In this document: one piece after another, positions 8,991-19,862 of the stretch
Layout of the letters: the number at the start of each line of letters is the position of its first letter
Numbering within the stretch: position 1 is the stretch's first letter
Source: Paraburkholderia monticola
Lineage (GTDB): Bacteria; Pseudomonadota; Gammaproteobacteria; Burkholderiales; Burkholderiaceae
Length of the DNA stretch: 64,000 bases
NCBI RefSeq assembly: GCF_001580545.1
Contig: NZ_LRBG01000002.1
Coordinates: 62,001-126,000, forward strand
Direction of reading: 5' to 3'
The notes under the pieces: generated by a model
Databases searched by the model: none
What the model was told of the DNA's origin: nothing
What the model saw: only the letters and a program-made list of their open reading frames with translations
Program-made: the position numbers and the translations under genes

Positions 8991-9569
8991 TTGAAAACGT
9001 CCATGTTGATCGCAGTTGGCGCGCTGGCTTCGTCGCTGTCGCTAGGCGCCTTCGCCGCCGACACCTATACGCTTGATCCGATGCATACGTTTCCGAGCTT
9101 CGAGGCCGATCACTTCGGCGGTCTGTCGATCTGGCGCGGCAAGTTCACGAAGACCACCGGCACGGTGACGCTCGATCGCGCGGCCAAAACCGGCACCGTC
9201 GACGTGAGCGTCGATCCTGCTTCGGTGCAGACCGGCAACCCGAAGCTCGACGAGCATCTGAAGTCCCCCGAGTTCTTCGACGTCGAGAAGTATCCGAGCG
9301 TGACCTACAAAGGCACGCAGATAAAGTTCGATGGCGACAAGCCGGTCGAGGTGATCGGCACGCTGACGATTCGCGGCATCACGAAGCCGGTGAATCTGAA
9401 GATCGATTCGTTCAAGTGCATGCAGCATCCGGTGCTCAAGCGCGAAGTGTGCGGCGTCGAGGCCAGCACCGAATTCAATCGCGCCGATTACGGCATGGAC
9501 TTCGGTGCGAAGTACGGCTTCAGCATGCAGACGCGCTTGCATATCCAGTCGGAAGGCATCAAGCAGTAG
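8991..9569 (+). CDS. YceI-family periplasmic protein (second copy), TTG start
   Basis: Second YceI-family secreted protein, 192 residues. The best start is TTG 8991, six bases after AGGAG; it gives a short signal peptide [22 protein letters not shown]. The ATG at 9003 has no ribosome-binding site at a useful distance, and the long upstream frame overlaps the previous gene. The mature protein begins [22 protein letters not shown], the classic YceI opening that the first copy lacks. This is therefore the more canonical of the pair. It carries two cysteines ([13 protein letters not shown]) that could form a disulfide. It lies 98 bases after the first copy and ahead of a strong terminator. Confidence 0.9.
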   Translation: MKTSMLIAVGALASSLSLGAFAADTYTLDPMHTFPSFEADHFGGLSIWRGKFTKTTGTVTLDRAAKTGTVDVSVDPASVQTGNPKLDEHLKSPEFFDVEKYPSVTYKGTQIKFDGDKPVEVIGTLTIRGITKPVNLKIDSFKCMQHPVLKREVCGVEASTEFNRADYGMDFGAKYGFSMQTRLHIQSEGIKQ

Positions 9570-9620
9570 CAAGCGCGCTCCCGCCTTGGCAACTGGCGGC
9601 GCGCGCTGCGCCGCAACACG

Positions 9621-9662
9621 AAAACCGCTTCGGTCGTTCGCCGACGAAGCGGTTTTTTTTTA
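9621..9662 (+). terminator. Intrinsic terminator after the YceI genes
   Basis: Arms AAAACCGCTTCG (9621-9632) and CGAAGCGGTTTT (9645-9656) are perfectly complementary and run into a T-stretch to 9661. It closes the cybB-yceI-yceI unit. Confidence 0.9.
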
Positions 9663-9855
9663 TCGCCTGTCGCGACCGCCGCGCCCGCCGCGCCCATACG
9701 GGGCGGGCATCGTCCATTTGCCGCTCGCGTCACTTTTATTTTTTCAGTTAAATAGAGCGCATCGAGTCATGCCGGCGGTGCGCGTTGCCGGTGCGGCCAG
9801 CGCGGGCGTCATGCGTTCGCGTCGATAACTATTTCGCGCAGCACAGGAGATCTGG

Positions 9856-11133
9856 ATGAATGCAACGACAGCAGCAAGCGTCGCCGGAAGCCGACAGAAT
9901 TCGTGGCGCGCGGTGGCGGCCGCCTCGATCGGCAACGCGCTCGAATGGTTCGACCTCGTGGTGTACGGCTTTTTCGCCGTGATCATCTCGAGGCTGTTTT
10001 TTCCGGCGGGCAACGAGACCGTCTCGCTGCTGCTCACGCTCGGCACGTTCGGCGTGTCGTTCTTCATGCGGCCGCTCGGCGCGATCGTGATCGGCGCGTA
10101 CTCGGACCGCGCGGGCCGCAAGGCGGCGCTCACGCTTTCCATCCTGCTGATGATGAGCGGCACGCTGATCATCGCGATTCTGCCGACCTATCAGAGCATC
10201 GGCGTCGCTGCACCGCTGATCCTCGTGCTCGCGCGGCTGATGCAGGGCTTCTCGGCGGGCGGCGAGTTCGGCAGCGCAACCGCGTTTCTCGCCGAGCACG
10301 TGCCGGGGCGGCGCGGTTTCTACGCGAGCTGGCAGATGGCGAGTCAGGGTCTGACGACGCTGCTCGCCGCCGGCTTCGGCGCGTTGCTGACCGGCCAACT
10401 GTCGCCGGAGCAGATGGCGTCGTGGGGCTGGCGCGTGCCGTTCTTCTTCGGTCTGCTGATCGGGCCGGTCGCGTTCTACATCCGCACCCGGCTCGACGAG
10501 ACGCCCGAATTCCTCGCCGCCGAAACCACGCAGACGCCGTTGCGCGATACGTTCGCGACGCAGAAGCTGCGGCTCGTGATCGCGATGGGCGTGGTGATCC
10601 TCGGGACCGTCTCCGCGTATCTGATGCTGTTCATGCCGACCTATGGCGTGCGGCAACTGGGGCTCGCGCCATCGGTCGCGTTCGCGGCGATCGCGGTGAC
10701 GGGGCTGATCCAGATGGTGTTCTCGCCGGTGGCCGGGCATTGGTCGGATCTGCATGGACGCACGCGCATCATGCTGAGCGCGGCGGTGCTGTTGCTCGTG
10801 CTCGTCTATCCGGCGTTCGCGTATCTGATCGCGCATCCGAGCTTCGGCACGCTGATCGTGTGGCAGATCGTGTTCGGCTTTCTCGTCAGCGGCTACTTCG
10901 GCGCGACGCCGGGCCTGCTCTCGGAGATCTTCCCGGTGCAAACGCGCACGACCGGCATGTCGCTCGCGTATAACGTCGCGGTGACGATTTTCGGCGGCTT
11001 CGGGCCGTTCATCATCGCGTGGCTGATCAGCGCGACCGGCTCGAAGGCCGCGCCGAGCTTCTACGTGATGTTTGCCGCGCTCCTGAGCATCGCGGCGCTG
11101 CTCGGTGCGCGGCGCAAGCTGGGGTTCCGCTAG
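9856..11133 (+). CDS. MFS transporter, metabolite:H+ symporter (MHS) family
   Basis: Twelve-helix proton symporter of the major facilitator superfamily, 425 residues. The opening NALEWFDLVVYGFFAVII and the GAYSDRAGRKAAL loop near residue 80 are hallmarks of the MHS branch (citrate, tricarballylate, alpha-ketoglutarate, proline/betaine carriers). GGEFGSATAFLAEHVPGRRGF near residue 135 is also family-typical. The substrate cannot be deduced; an organic acid is the best guess. It starts at ATG 9856 after AGGAGATCTGG. It stands alone between two terminators with no linked catabolic genes or regulator, so context gives no further clue. Confidence 0.88.
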   Translation: MNATTAASVAGSRQNSWRAVAAASIGNALEWFDLVVYGFFAVIISRLFFPAGNETVSLLLTLGTFGVSFFMRPLGAIVIGAYSDRAGRKAALTLSILLMMSGTLIIAILPTYQSIGVAAPLILVLARLMQGFSAGGEFGSATAFLAEHVPGRRGFYASWQMASQGLTTLLAAGFGALLTGQLSPEQMASWGWRVPFFFGLLIGPVAFYIRTRLDETPEFLAAETTQTPLRDTFATQKLRLVIAMGVVILGTVSAYLMLFMPTYGVRQLGLAPSVAFAAIAVTGLIQMVFSPVAGHWSDLHGRTRIMLSAAVLLLVLVYPAFAYLIAHPSFGTLIVWQIVFGFLVSGYFGATPGLLSEIFPVQTRTTGMSLAYNVAVTIFGGFGPFIIAWLISATGSKAAPSFYVMFAALLSIAALLGARRKLGFR

Positions 11134-11164
11134 ACGCTACTTCATCAGGGCGGAGTAAACGCAA

Positions 11165-11192
11165 AAGGCCGGTTCGACAGAACCGGCCTTCT
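11165..11192. terminator. Bidirectional terminator between MFS gene and secF
   Basis: Arms AAGGCCGGTTC (11165-11175) and GAACCGGCCTT (11180-11190) with a 4-base loop. It is flanked by A-rich sequence on the left and CTTTATTT on the right, so it can serve the converging MFS gene and secF. Confidence 0.85.
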
Positions 11193-11223
11193 TTATTTGC
11201 GCACGCCTGAGGCTACGCGCGCA

Positions 11224-12174
11224 TCAAACCTGCGCGCCCGCGTTGGGATCGTCCGGATCGATGCGTTCCTTCTTGTCCTTGATCAGGTCTTCGCGCTTGA
11301 CGCCGAACCACATGGCGAGCGCCGCGGCGACGAACACCGACGAGTAGATACCGAACAGAATACCGACCGTCAGCGCGAGCGCGAAGTAATGCAGCGTCGG
11401 GCCGCCGAACAGGAACATCGACAGCACCATCATCTGCGTACAGCCGTGCGTGATGATGGTTCGCGACATCGTGCTGGTGATCGCGTGGTTGATCACTTCG
11501 ATCACGCTCATCTTGCGTTCACGGCGGAAGGTTTCGCGAATCCGGTCGAAGATAACGACCGACTCGTTGACCGAATAGCCGAGCACCGCGAGCACCGCGG
11601 CCAGCACCGAGAGCGAGAACTCCCACTGGAAGAACGCGAAGAAGCCGAGAATGATGACGACGTCGTGCAGGTTAGCGATCACGCCGGCCACCGCGTACTT
11701 CCATTCGAAGCGGAACGACAGGTAGATCACGATACCGACCACCACGCACGCGAGCGCGAGCAGACCGTCGGTGGCGAGTTCCTTGCCGACCTGCGGACCG
11801 ACGAACTCGACGCGCTGCAATTGCACCTCCGGCGTCTCGGCCTTCAGCGCGCCCATCACCTGCTCGCTCTGCTGGGCGGAGGTGTAGCCCGACTTCAGCG
11901 GCAGACGGATCAGCACGTCGCGCGAGGAGCCGAAGTTCTGCACCTGCGCGTCGGCGTAGCCGAGCTTGCCGAGCGTGTTACGCACCGGGTCGAGCGGCAC
12001 CGCGCCCGGATACTGCACCTCGATCACGGTGCCGCCGGTGAATTCCACCGACAGATGCAGCCCGCGATGCACGAGGAAGAACACGGCGGCGAGGAAGGTG
12101 ATCAGCGAGATCGCGTTGAAGATCAACGCGCGCTGCATGAACGGAATGTCTTTACGGAAACGGAAAAATTCCAT
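11224..12174 (-). CDS. secF: Protein translocase subunit SecF
   Basis: Inner-membrane subunit of the SecDF complex that uses proton motive force to assist Sec-dependent export. 316 residues with six predicted membrane helices. The start is ATG 12174 (MEFFRFRKDIPFMQ). Helix 1 is at ~17-38, followed by a periplasmic domain containing EFTGGTVIEVQYPG. The SecF motif GYSVNESVVIFDRIRETFR is near residue 200. It is the last gene of the queA-tgt-yajC-secD-secF run, 18 bases after secD, and ends just before a bidirectional terminator. Confidence 0.97.
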   Translation of the reverse strand: MEFFRFRKDIPFMQRALIFNAISLITFLAAVFFLVHRGLHLSVEFTGGTVIEVQYPGAVPLDPVRNTLGKLGYADAQVQNFGSSRDVLIRLPLKSGYTSAQQSEQVMGALKAETPEVQLQRVEFVGPQVGKELATDGLLALACVVVGIVIYLSFRFEWKYAVAGVIANLHDVVIILGFFAFFQWEFSLSVLAAVLAVLGYSVNESVVIFDRIRETFRRERKMSVIEVINHAITSTMSRTIITHGCTQMMVLSMFLFGGPTLHYFALALTVGILFGIYSSVFVAAALAMWFGVKREDLIKDKKERIDPDDPNAGAQV

Positions 12175-12192
12175 GGTCTTGTTCTCCGGGAC

Positions 12193-14286
12193 TCAGCGGG
12201 ATGAACCCGGTTTCTGCGGCGTCGAGTCGTTCGACGTCGACGTACCCGGCGTATTGCGGCGACGCACGGTCGGCTTCGCGCGACCCTGCGCGCCGGCCGC
12301 GGCCGGTGCCTTCGAACTTGCCTTCGCGCTCGCCTTCGCCGTGGCGATGGCCTGCGCGGTGTCGGTCGCGGCGTCGTTCTCGCCGAGGCTGTTGCCCGCA
12401 TAGGCGGCCGAGCCTGCCGCCGCCGCTTGCGGACGCCATACCTGGCCGATCGACAGCGACTTCAGCTTCTTCTTGCCGCCGTACCAGAAGTTGACGATGC
12501 CGCGCGAGAAGAACACCGCCGAGAACATCGACGTCAGAATGCCGATACAGTGGACGATCGCGAAGCCGCGCACCGGACCCGAGCCGAACGCGAGCAGCGC
12601 GAGGCCGGCGATCAGCGTGGTCACGTTCGAGTCGAGAATCGTGGCCCATGCATGCGCGTAGCCGTTCTGGATGGCCAGTTGCGGCGGCGCGCCGTTGCGC
12701 AGTTCTTCGCGCACGCGCTCGTTGATCAGCACGTTCGCGTCGATCGCCATACCGAGCGCGAGCGCGATAGCGGCGATACCCGGCAGCGTGAGCGTGGCCT
12801 GCAGCATCGACAGCACCGCAACCAGCAGCAGCAGGTTCACGGACAGGCCGATCATCGAGATCACGCCGAACAGCATGTAGTACGCGATCATGAACACGGC
12901 GATCGCCGCGAAGCCCCACACGACCGAGTGGAAGCCCTTCTTGATGTTGTCGGCGCCGAGGCTCGGGCCGATCGTGCGTTCCTCGATGATTTCCATCGGC
13001 GCGGCGAGCGAACCGGCGCGCAGCAGCAGCGCGAGGTCGGCGGCCGCTTGCGGGGTCGGCTGGCCGGTGATCTGGAAGCGGTCGCCGAGTTCCGACTGAA
13101 TGGTCGCGACCGTCAGCACTTCGCCCTTGCCGCGCTCGAACAGCACCATCGCCATCGGCTTGCCGATGTTGTCGCGCGATACCGCGCGCACCGCGCGGCC
13201 GCCGGCCGAGTCGAGACGGATGTTGACGGACGGACGCTGATGCTCGTCGAAGCCCGCCGATGCGTCGATGATGCGGTCGCCGGTGAAGATCACCTGCTTG
13301 CGCAGCAGCACCGGCGCCTGGTTGCCTTGCGTGAAGAGTTCATCGCCCGGCGGCACCGGGTCGTTCGGATTCGGATGCGTGTTGACCGGGTCGGCGAGGC
13401 GCGCTTCGAGCGTCGCCGTACGGCCGATGATGTCCTTCGCCTTCGCGGTGTCCTGCACGCCCGGCAGCTCGACCACGATGCGGTCCGCGCCCTGTTGCTG
13501 GATCACCGGCTCGGCCACGCCGAGTTCGTTCACGCGGTTATGCAGCGTCGTGATGTTCTGCTTGAGCGCGGCGTCCTGCACCGCGCGCTGCACGGCCGGC
13601 GTGAAAGTGCCGACGAGCTGCACGCCGCCGTCCGCGCCGGTGTTCGGCTGCGACGCCCACTGCAGTTCGCTGACGCCGCGGCCGAGCAGCTTGAGCGCCG
13701 CGTCCGCCGTGGCCTGGTCGGCCAGATTCACCACCACCGACTGGCCCACGCGATTCACGCCGCCGTCGCGCACGTTGTTGTCGCGCAAAAGCGTGCGCAC
13801 GTCCGAGGCGTCCGAATCGAGTTTCTTGTTCAGCGCGCCGGCCATGTCGACCTGCAGCAGGAAGTGCACGCCGCCGCGCAGGTCGAGACCGAGGTACATC
13901 GGCAGTGCGCGCAGCGCGGTCATCCAGCTCGGCGACGCGCTTTGCAGGTTCAGTGCGACGATGTACTGCGGGTCGTTCGGGTCGCTATTGAGCGACTTCT
14001 GCAGCAGGTCTTTCACGCGCAGCTGCGTGTCCGTGTCCGTCAGGCGCACGCGGATGTTCGCGTTGGTCTGCGAGTTGTCGAACGTGACCGCGGTCGGCTT
14101 GATCTGATTGGACGCGAGCGCGGCTTCGACCGACGCGAGCGTGGTGGCGTCGAGCCTGACCGTGGCCTTGCCGCTCGACACCTGCACCGCCGGCGCTTCG
14201 CCGTACAGATTGGGCAGCGTGTACACGAGGCCGATGACCAGAGCCACCAGCATCACGGCGTATTTCCAGAGGGGGTAGCGATTCAT
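12193..14286 (-). CDS. secD: Protein translocase subunit SecD
   Basis: Partner of SecF in the export-assisting RND-type complex. 697 residues, longer than E. coli SecD (615) mainly through a 60-residue Ala/Lys-rich cytoplasmic tail after the last helix. Start MNRYPLWKYAVMLVAL at ATG 14286 places helix 1 at ~9-28. The motif LGLDLRGGVHFLLQVDM is near 130. The helical block begins near 450, with the conserved ALALGMAIDANVLINERVREE near 540. It follows yajC by 115 bases and precedes secF by 18. Confidence 0.97.
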   Translation of the reverse strand: MNRYPLWKYAVMLVALVIGLVYTLPNLYGEAPAVQVSSGKATVRLDATTLASVEAALASNQIKPTAVTFDNSQTNANIRVRLTDTDTQLRVKDLLQKSLNSDPNDPQYIVALNLQSASPSWMTALRALPMYLGLDLRGGVHFLLQVDMAGALNKKLDSDASDVRTLLRDNNVRDGGVNRVGQSVVVNLADQATADAALKLLGRGVSELQWASQPNTGADGGVQLVGTFTPAVQRAVQDAALKQNITTLHNRVNELGVAEPVIQQQGADRIVVELPGVQDTAKAKDIIGRTATLEARLADPVNTHPNPNDPVPPGDELFTQGNQAPVLLRKQVIFTGDRIIDASAGFDEHQRPSVNIRLDSAGGRAVRAVSRDNIGKPMAMVLFERGKGEVLTVATIQSELGDRFQITGQPTPQAAADLALLLRAGSLAAPMEIIEERTIGPSLGADNIKKGFHSVVWGFAAIAVFMIAYYMLFGVISMIGLSVNLLLLVAVLSMLQATLTLPGIAAIALALGMAIDANVLINERVREELRNGAPPQLAIQNGYAHAWATILDSNVTTLIAGLALLAFGSGPVRGFAIVHCIGILTSMFSAVFFSRGIVNFWYGGKKKLKSLSIGQVWRPQAAAAGSAAYAGNSLGENDAATDTAQAIATAKASAKASSKAPAAAGAQGRAKPTVRRRNTPGTSTSNDSTPQKPGSSR

Positions 14287-14401
14287 GAGTGGTCCAACGG
14301 GAAGGTTGGCTTGGATGCGATGCGTCCGGCGATGAGCGCGGGCGGTTCGGCGAAGTGCCTGAACTGCCGGCGAGGCCGCGCCGGACGCGGGAGAGCAGGC
14401 C

Positions 14402-14731
14402 TTAAAGCGACTTGATCGTGCCCTTCGGGAGAATCGTCGTGATCGACGCCTTTTGCACGGTGATTTCCGTACCTTCCGAGATTTCGACGCCGACGTAGGC
14501 TTCGCCGACCTTCGTCACCTTGCCGACGATGCCGCCGTTCGTCACGACTTCGTCGCCCTTGGCCATCGCTGAGAGCATGTTGCGATGTTCCTTCTGGCGC
14601 TTCATTTGCGGGCGAATCATGATGAAGTACAGCACGCCGAACATCAGGATCAGCGGCAGGAAGCTCATCAGGTTCGATTCGATGCCACCAGCTGCTGCGC
14701 CTTGTGCATAGGCATTGGAAATAAACGACAC
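14402..14731 (-). CDS. yajC: Preprotein translocase accessory subunit YajC, GTG start
   Basis: Small single-span inner-membrane protein associated with SecDF. The chosen start is GTG 14731, six bases after GGAGAG, giving 109 residues beginning MSFISNAYAQGAAAGG. An in-frame TTG at 14755 would add eight residues and place the ribosome-binding site inside the gene, so it is rejected. The membrane helix is at ~23-45 (LMSFLPLILMFGVLYFIMIRPQ). The cytoplasmic part has the family sequence KRQKEHRNMLSAMAKGDEVV. It sits between tgt and secD. Confidence 0.95.
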   Translation of the reverse strand: MSFISNAYAQGAAAGGIESNLMSFLPLILMFGVLYFIMIRPQMKRQKEHRNMLSAMAKGDEVVTNGGIVGKVTKVGEAYVGVEISEGTEITVQKASITTILPKGTIKSL

Positions 14732-14914
14732 GTTGGTCTCTCCGTTCTCAGTCAAAAGTAGCTAAAAAGTCAGCCGATTATTCTACCACCGGCCACACGC
14801 GCGCCGGCGCGGCGAATCGGCTTTGCGATCAACCGTTTATCGGTCCGATTCGGGGCAAATTCAGCACTCGGCGAAAGTGAATTGTAAGTTGTCGACCTGC
14901 GGCACGCGATGAAA

Positions 14915-14941
14915 GCGCGGATTCCTTAGCGGAATCCGCGC
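14915..14941 (-). terminator. Hairpin just after tgt
   Basis: Perfect 11-base arms GCGCGGATTCC (14915-14925) and GGAATCCGCGC (14931-14941) with a 5-base loop, 9 bases beyond the tgt stop. On the minus strand it is followed only by TTTC, so it is a weak terminator, an attenuator between tgt and yajC, or a 3'-end stabiliser. Confidence 0.5.
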
Positions 14942-14950
14942 GCCGCGCCG

Positions 14951-16279
<1,329 letters not shown>

Positions 16280-17338
16280 CTATGCATCGCGCCGCGTGAG
16301 CAGCATCGCGTCACCGTAGCTGAAAAAGCGGTAGCGCTCCTCGATCGCATGACGGTACGCGGCGCGAATCGTCTCGACGCCCGCGAACGCCGACACCAGC
16401 ATCAGCAGCGTCGACTTCGGCAAATGGAAGTTCGTGACCAGCCGGTCGACCACGCGAAACCGGTAGCCCGGCGTGATGAAGATGTCGGTTTCCGCGCTCG
16501 CCGCGGCGAGCGGGTGGCCGGCGGCTTCGGCGTCGCGCGCGGCGGCTTCGAGCGCGCGCATCGAGGTCGTGCCGACCGCGATCACGCGGTTGCCGCGCGC
16601 TTTGGTCGCGGCGATCTTGTCCGCGAGCGCTTGCGGCAGGTGATACCACTCGCTGTGCATCTTGTGCTCGGCGATGTTCTCGACCCGCACCGGCTGGAAC
16701 GTGCCGGCGCCGACGTGCAGCGTCAGCGTTGCGCGTTCGACGCCATGCGCGTCGAGCCTCGCGAGCAGCGCGTCGTCGAAGTGCAGGCCGGCGGTCGGCG
16801 CGGCGACCGCGCCCGGGTTTTGGGCGAACACGGTCTGGTAGCGGGTTTCGTCGGTTGCGTCGGGATCGTGCTCGATGTACGGCGGCAGCGGCAGACGGCC
16901 GTACTGCTCGATCAGCGTCAGACAGTCGGCGGGGAAATGCAGCGTGTAGAACTGATCGACGCGCTCGCCGACGGTGACGTCGAACGCATCCGCGAGGCGG
17001 ATCGCCGTGCCCGCCTGCGGGCTCTTGCTCGCGCGAATCTGCGCGAGCGCGCTGCGCTCGCCGGTCAGGCGCTCGACCAGCACTTCGACCTTGCCGCCGC
17101 TCGCCTTCTGGCCGAAGAAGCGCGCCTTCAGCACTTTGGTGTCGTTGAAGACGAGCAGATCGCCCGGCGCGAGGCACTCGGGCAACTCGGTGAAGCGACG
17201 GTCGATCAGGCGAGCGGCGCCATCGGCGGCGCCTGCGGCGTCCACGTCGAGCAGACGGCTGGCGCTGCGCTCGGGCAGCGCGACTTGCGCGATCAGCTCG
17301 GGCGGCAGATCGAAATCGAAATCGGAAAGCGTAAACAT
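16280..17338 (-). CDS. queA: S-adenosylmethionine:tRNA ribosyltransferase-isomerase
   Basis: Transfers and isomerises the ribose of SAM onto preQ1-modified tRNA to form epoxyqueuosine. 352 residues, normal for the family. It starts at ATG 17338 with [18 protein letters not shown], and the [16 protein letters not shown] motif follows near residue 60. The conserved [15 protein letters not shown] is near 180 and [15 protein letters not shown] near 207. It is first in the queA-tgt-yajC-secDF run and diverges from recG across 220 bases. Confidence 0.97.
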   Translation of the reverse strand: MFTLSDFDFDLPPELIAQVALPERSASRLLDVDAAGAADGAARLIDRRFTELPECLAPGDLLVFNDTKVLKARFFGQKASGGKVEVLVERLTGERSALAQIRASKSPQAGTAIRLADAFDVTVGERVDQFYTLHFPADCLTLIEQYGRLPLPPYIEHDPDATDETRYQTVFAQNPGAVAAPTAGLHFDDALLARLDAHGVERATLTLHVGAGTFQPVRVENIAEHKMHSEWYHLPQALADKIAATKARGNRVIAVGTTSMRALEAAARDAEAAGHPLAAASAETDIFITPGYRFRVVDRLVTNFHLPKSTLLMLVSAFAGVETIRAAYRHAIEERYRFFSYGDAMLLTRRDA

Positions 17339-17558
17339 GCGAAAGACTGGAAGCGGGTTGGGACTGCCGGGTTGGGACTGCCGGGTTGAACTGGATTTGG
17401 GACTGAATTGAGCCGAAGCCGGAGCCGGGCGGCTATGATGGCGGGACGCCGAAGCAGCCCGCGCGCGCCCTGAGCCGCATCCTGCCTACGTTGGACGCGC
17501 GAAGGGCGGCACGACTTTCCTTTCGACAGCAGCCGATATTGTACTTGCGAAGCAGCCC

Positions 17559-19760
17559 ATGCCTTTGTCCGACCGCCGAACGTCCGTTGCCACCCTCGAA
17601 GCGGGCGCCGAACCGCGGCGCCCCGGTGCCCGAGCGGAGACGGGGGAGAGCGAGGCGGCCGAAGGCGGCACCACGGCAAAGTCCGCCCCCAAAGCCCCCG
17701 TCAAAACCGCCGACAAGCTCGCCAAACTCGGCCTCACGCGCGACATCGATCTCGTGCTGCATCTGCCGATGCGCTACGAAGACGAAACCTCGCTGACGCC
17801 GATCGGCCACCTGCTGCCGGGCGGCATCGCGCAAACCGAGGGCGTGGTGTTCGACAACGAGATCGCCTATCGCCCGCGCCGGCAGCTTCTCGTGAAGCTG
17901 CGCGACGCCGACGGCGACGAACTCGTGCTGCGCTTTCTGAATTTCTATGGCTCGCAGGTCAAGCAGATGGCACCCGGCGCGCGCCTGCGCGTGCGCGGCG
18001 ACGTGCGCGGCGGCTTCTTCGGCATGGAGATGGTGCACCCCGCCGTGCGCGTCGTCGACGAAGACACGCCGCTGCCCCAGGCGCTGACGCCGGTCTATCC
18101 GAGCACGGCGGGCGTGTCGCAGGCATATCTGCGCAAGGCGATCGACAACGCGCTCGCGCGCACCTCGCTGCCGGAGCTGCTGCCCGAGCCGGTCGCGCGC
18201 GCGTTTTTCGAACCGCTCGGCGTGCCGTCGCTGATGGACGCGGTGCGCACGCTGCATCATCCGGGCGCGCAGTCGGACGAAACGGCGCTGATCGACGGTA
18301 CGCATCCGGCCTGGGTGCGCATCAAGCTCGAGGAACTGCTCGCGCAGCAGATGTCGCTCAAGCGCGCGCACGACGAGCGTCGCGAGCGCGCCGCGCCGGC
18401 GATGCCGCGCCGTAAGCTCGGCGACGAGGCGGCGTTGGTCGCGCGGCTCCAGAAGGCGCTGCCGTTTTCGCTGACGGCCGCGCAGGAGCGCGTCGGCGGC
18501 GAGATCGCGCTCGATCTGACGCAGCCGCATCCGATGCAGCGGCTGTTGCAGGGCGACGTCGGCAGCGGTAAGACGATCGTCGCGGCGCTCGCCGCCGCGC
18601 AGGCGATCGACGCCGGCTACCAGGCCGCGCTGATGGCGCCGACCGAAATCCTCGCCGAGCAGCACGCGCGCAAGTTGCGCGGCTGGCTCGAGCCGCTCGG
18701 CGTGAGCGTCGCGTGGCTCGCGGGCAGTCTGAAGACGAAGGAGAAGCGCGCCGCGATCGAAGCGGCCGCGCTCGGCACCGCGCAGCTCGTGATCGGCACG
18801 CACGCGATCATCCAGGACGCGGTCGAGTTCGCGCGCCTGGGGCTCGTGATCGTCGACGAACAGCATCGCTTCGGCGTCGCGCAGCGGCTCGCGCTGCGCG
18901 CGAAGGCGCAGGGCGCCGCCGACGGCGCGGCCGACTTCCAGCCGCATCAATTGATGATGTCGGCGACGCCGATTCCGCGCACGCTCGCCATGACCTACTA
19001 CGCGGACCTCGACGTCTCCACGATCGACGAACTGCCCCCCGGCCGCACGCCGATCCTCACGAAGCTCGTGTCCGACGCGCGCCGCGAAGAGGTGATCGGC
19101 CGCGTGCGCGAGGCGGCGCTGACGGGGCGCCAGGTGTACTGGGTGTGTCCTCTGATCGAGGAAAGCGAGACGCTGCAATTGCAAACCGCGGTCGAGACCT
19201 ACGAGACGCTGGTGGCCGCGCTGCCGGAGCTGAAGGTCGGGCTCGTGCATGGGCGTCTCGCGCCGGCCGAAAAGGCCGCGGTGATGGACGCGTTCTCGCG
19301 CAACGAGATCCAGCTGCTGGTCGCGACCACGGTGATCGAAGTGGGCGTCGACGTGCCGAACGCGTCGCTGATGGTGATCGAGCATGCCGAGCGCTTCGGT
19401 CTCGCGCAGCTGCATCAGTTGCGCGGACGGGTGGGGCGCGGCAGTGCCGCGTCGGTCTGTGTGCTGCTCTACACCGGGCCGCTCTCGATGACGGCCCGCG
19501 CACGCCTGCAGACGATGCGCGAAACCACCGACGGCTTCGAGATCGCCCGGCGCGACCTCGAAATCCGCGGCCCCGGCGAGTTTCTCGGCGCGCGGCAGTC
19601 GGGTGCGGCGATGCTGCGTTTCGCCGACCTGCAGAACGATCAGCACCTGATCGAGCCGGCGCGCGAAGCCGCCGCGACGCTGCTCGAGCAGTATCCGGAC
19701 GTCGTTCTCCAGCATCTGGCGCGCTGGCTCGGCGCGCGCGAGCAGTATCTGAAGGCTTGA
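17559..19760 (+). CDS. recG: ATP-dependent DNA helicase RecG
   Basis: Branch-migrating helicase that remodels stalled replication forks and recombination intermediates. 733 residues. The N-terminal ~50 residues are charged and poorly conserved. The wedge domain (OB fold) covers about 90-190. Walker A is GDVGSGKT near residue 333, the DExH box is DEQHRFG near 432, motif III is SATPIPRT near 469, and the C-terminal lobe ends with RGRVGRG near 625. It starts at ATG 17559 with no strong ribosome-binding site. An in-frame ATG further in would remove family sequence. Confidence 0.96.
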   Translation: MPLSDRRTSVATLEAGAEPRRPGARAETGESEAAEGGTTAKSAPKAPVKTADKLAKLGLTRDIDLVLHLPMRYEDETSLTPIGHLLPGGIAQTEGVVFDNEIAYRPRRQLLVKLRDADGDELVLRFLNFYGSQVKQMAPGARLRVRGDVRGGFFGMEMVHPAVRVVDEDTPLPQALTPVYPSTAGVSQAYLRKAIDNALARTSLPELLPEPVARAFFEPLGVPSLMDAVRTLHHPGAQSDETALIDGTHPAWVRIKLEELLAQQMSLKRAHDERRERAAPAMPRRKLGDEAALVARLQKALPFSLTAAQERVGGEIALDLTQPHPMQRLLQGDVGSGKTIVAALAAAQAIDAGYQAALMAPTEILAEQHARKLRGWLEPLGVSVAWLAGSLKTKEKRAAIEAAALGTAQLVIGTHAIIQDAVEFARLGLVIVDEQHRFGVAQRLALRAKAQGAADGAADFQPHQLMMSATPIPRTLAMTYYADLDVSTIDELPPGRTPILTKLVSDARREEVIGRVREAALTGRQVYWVCPLIEESETLQLQTAVETYETLVAALPELKVGLVHGRLAPAEKAAVMDAFSRNEIQLLVATTVIEVGVDVPNASLMVIEHAERFGLAQLHQLRGRVGRGSAASVCVLLYTGPLSMTARARLQTMRETTDGFEIARRDLEIRGPGEFLGARQSGAAMLRFADLQNDQHLIEPAREAAATLLEQYPDVVLQHLARWLGAREQYLKA

Positions 19761-19808
19761 GCGCAGCGCCCGCGGTCTGCGGATCGGCTAAAAGCTTGGC
19801 GAACCGAC

Positions 19809-19860
19809 CCTATAGGTGTATAACTAGAATCTATCGAATCCATCGGACTGATTGATCCCC
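19809..19860 (+). promoter_or_regulatory. Candidate OxyR autoregulatory region upstream of oxyR
   Basis: AT-rich stretch directly before the oxyR start. It contains the palindrome CCTATAGG (19809-19816) and CTATCGAAT (19831-19839), the same word found in both arms of the dyad downstream of oxyR. Starting at 19810, short CTAT/ATAA/CTAT/CATC/ATTG elements recur about every 10 bases. That spacing is like OxyR sites, which are contacted once per helical turn. Assignment is inference. Confidence 0.45.
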
Positions 19861-19862
19861 GA

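Noticed and set aside
12427..14415. Long plus-strand frame (662 codons) opposite secD
   Set aside because: Arg/His-rich composition without any family motif; it mirrors the secD coding strand. High-GC codon use keeps antisense frames open. The same applies to 17433-19715 opposite recG and 1258-2847 opposite the Gcr gene.
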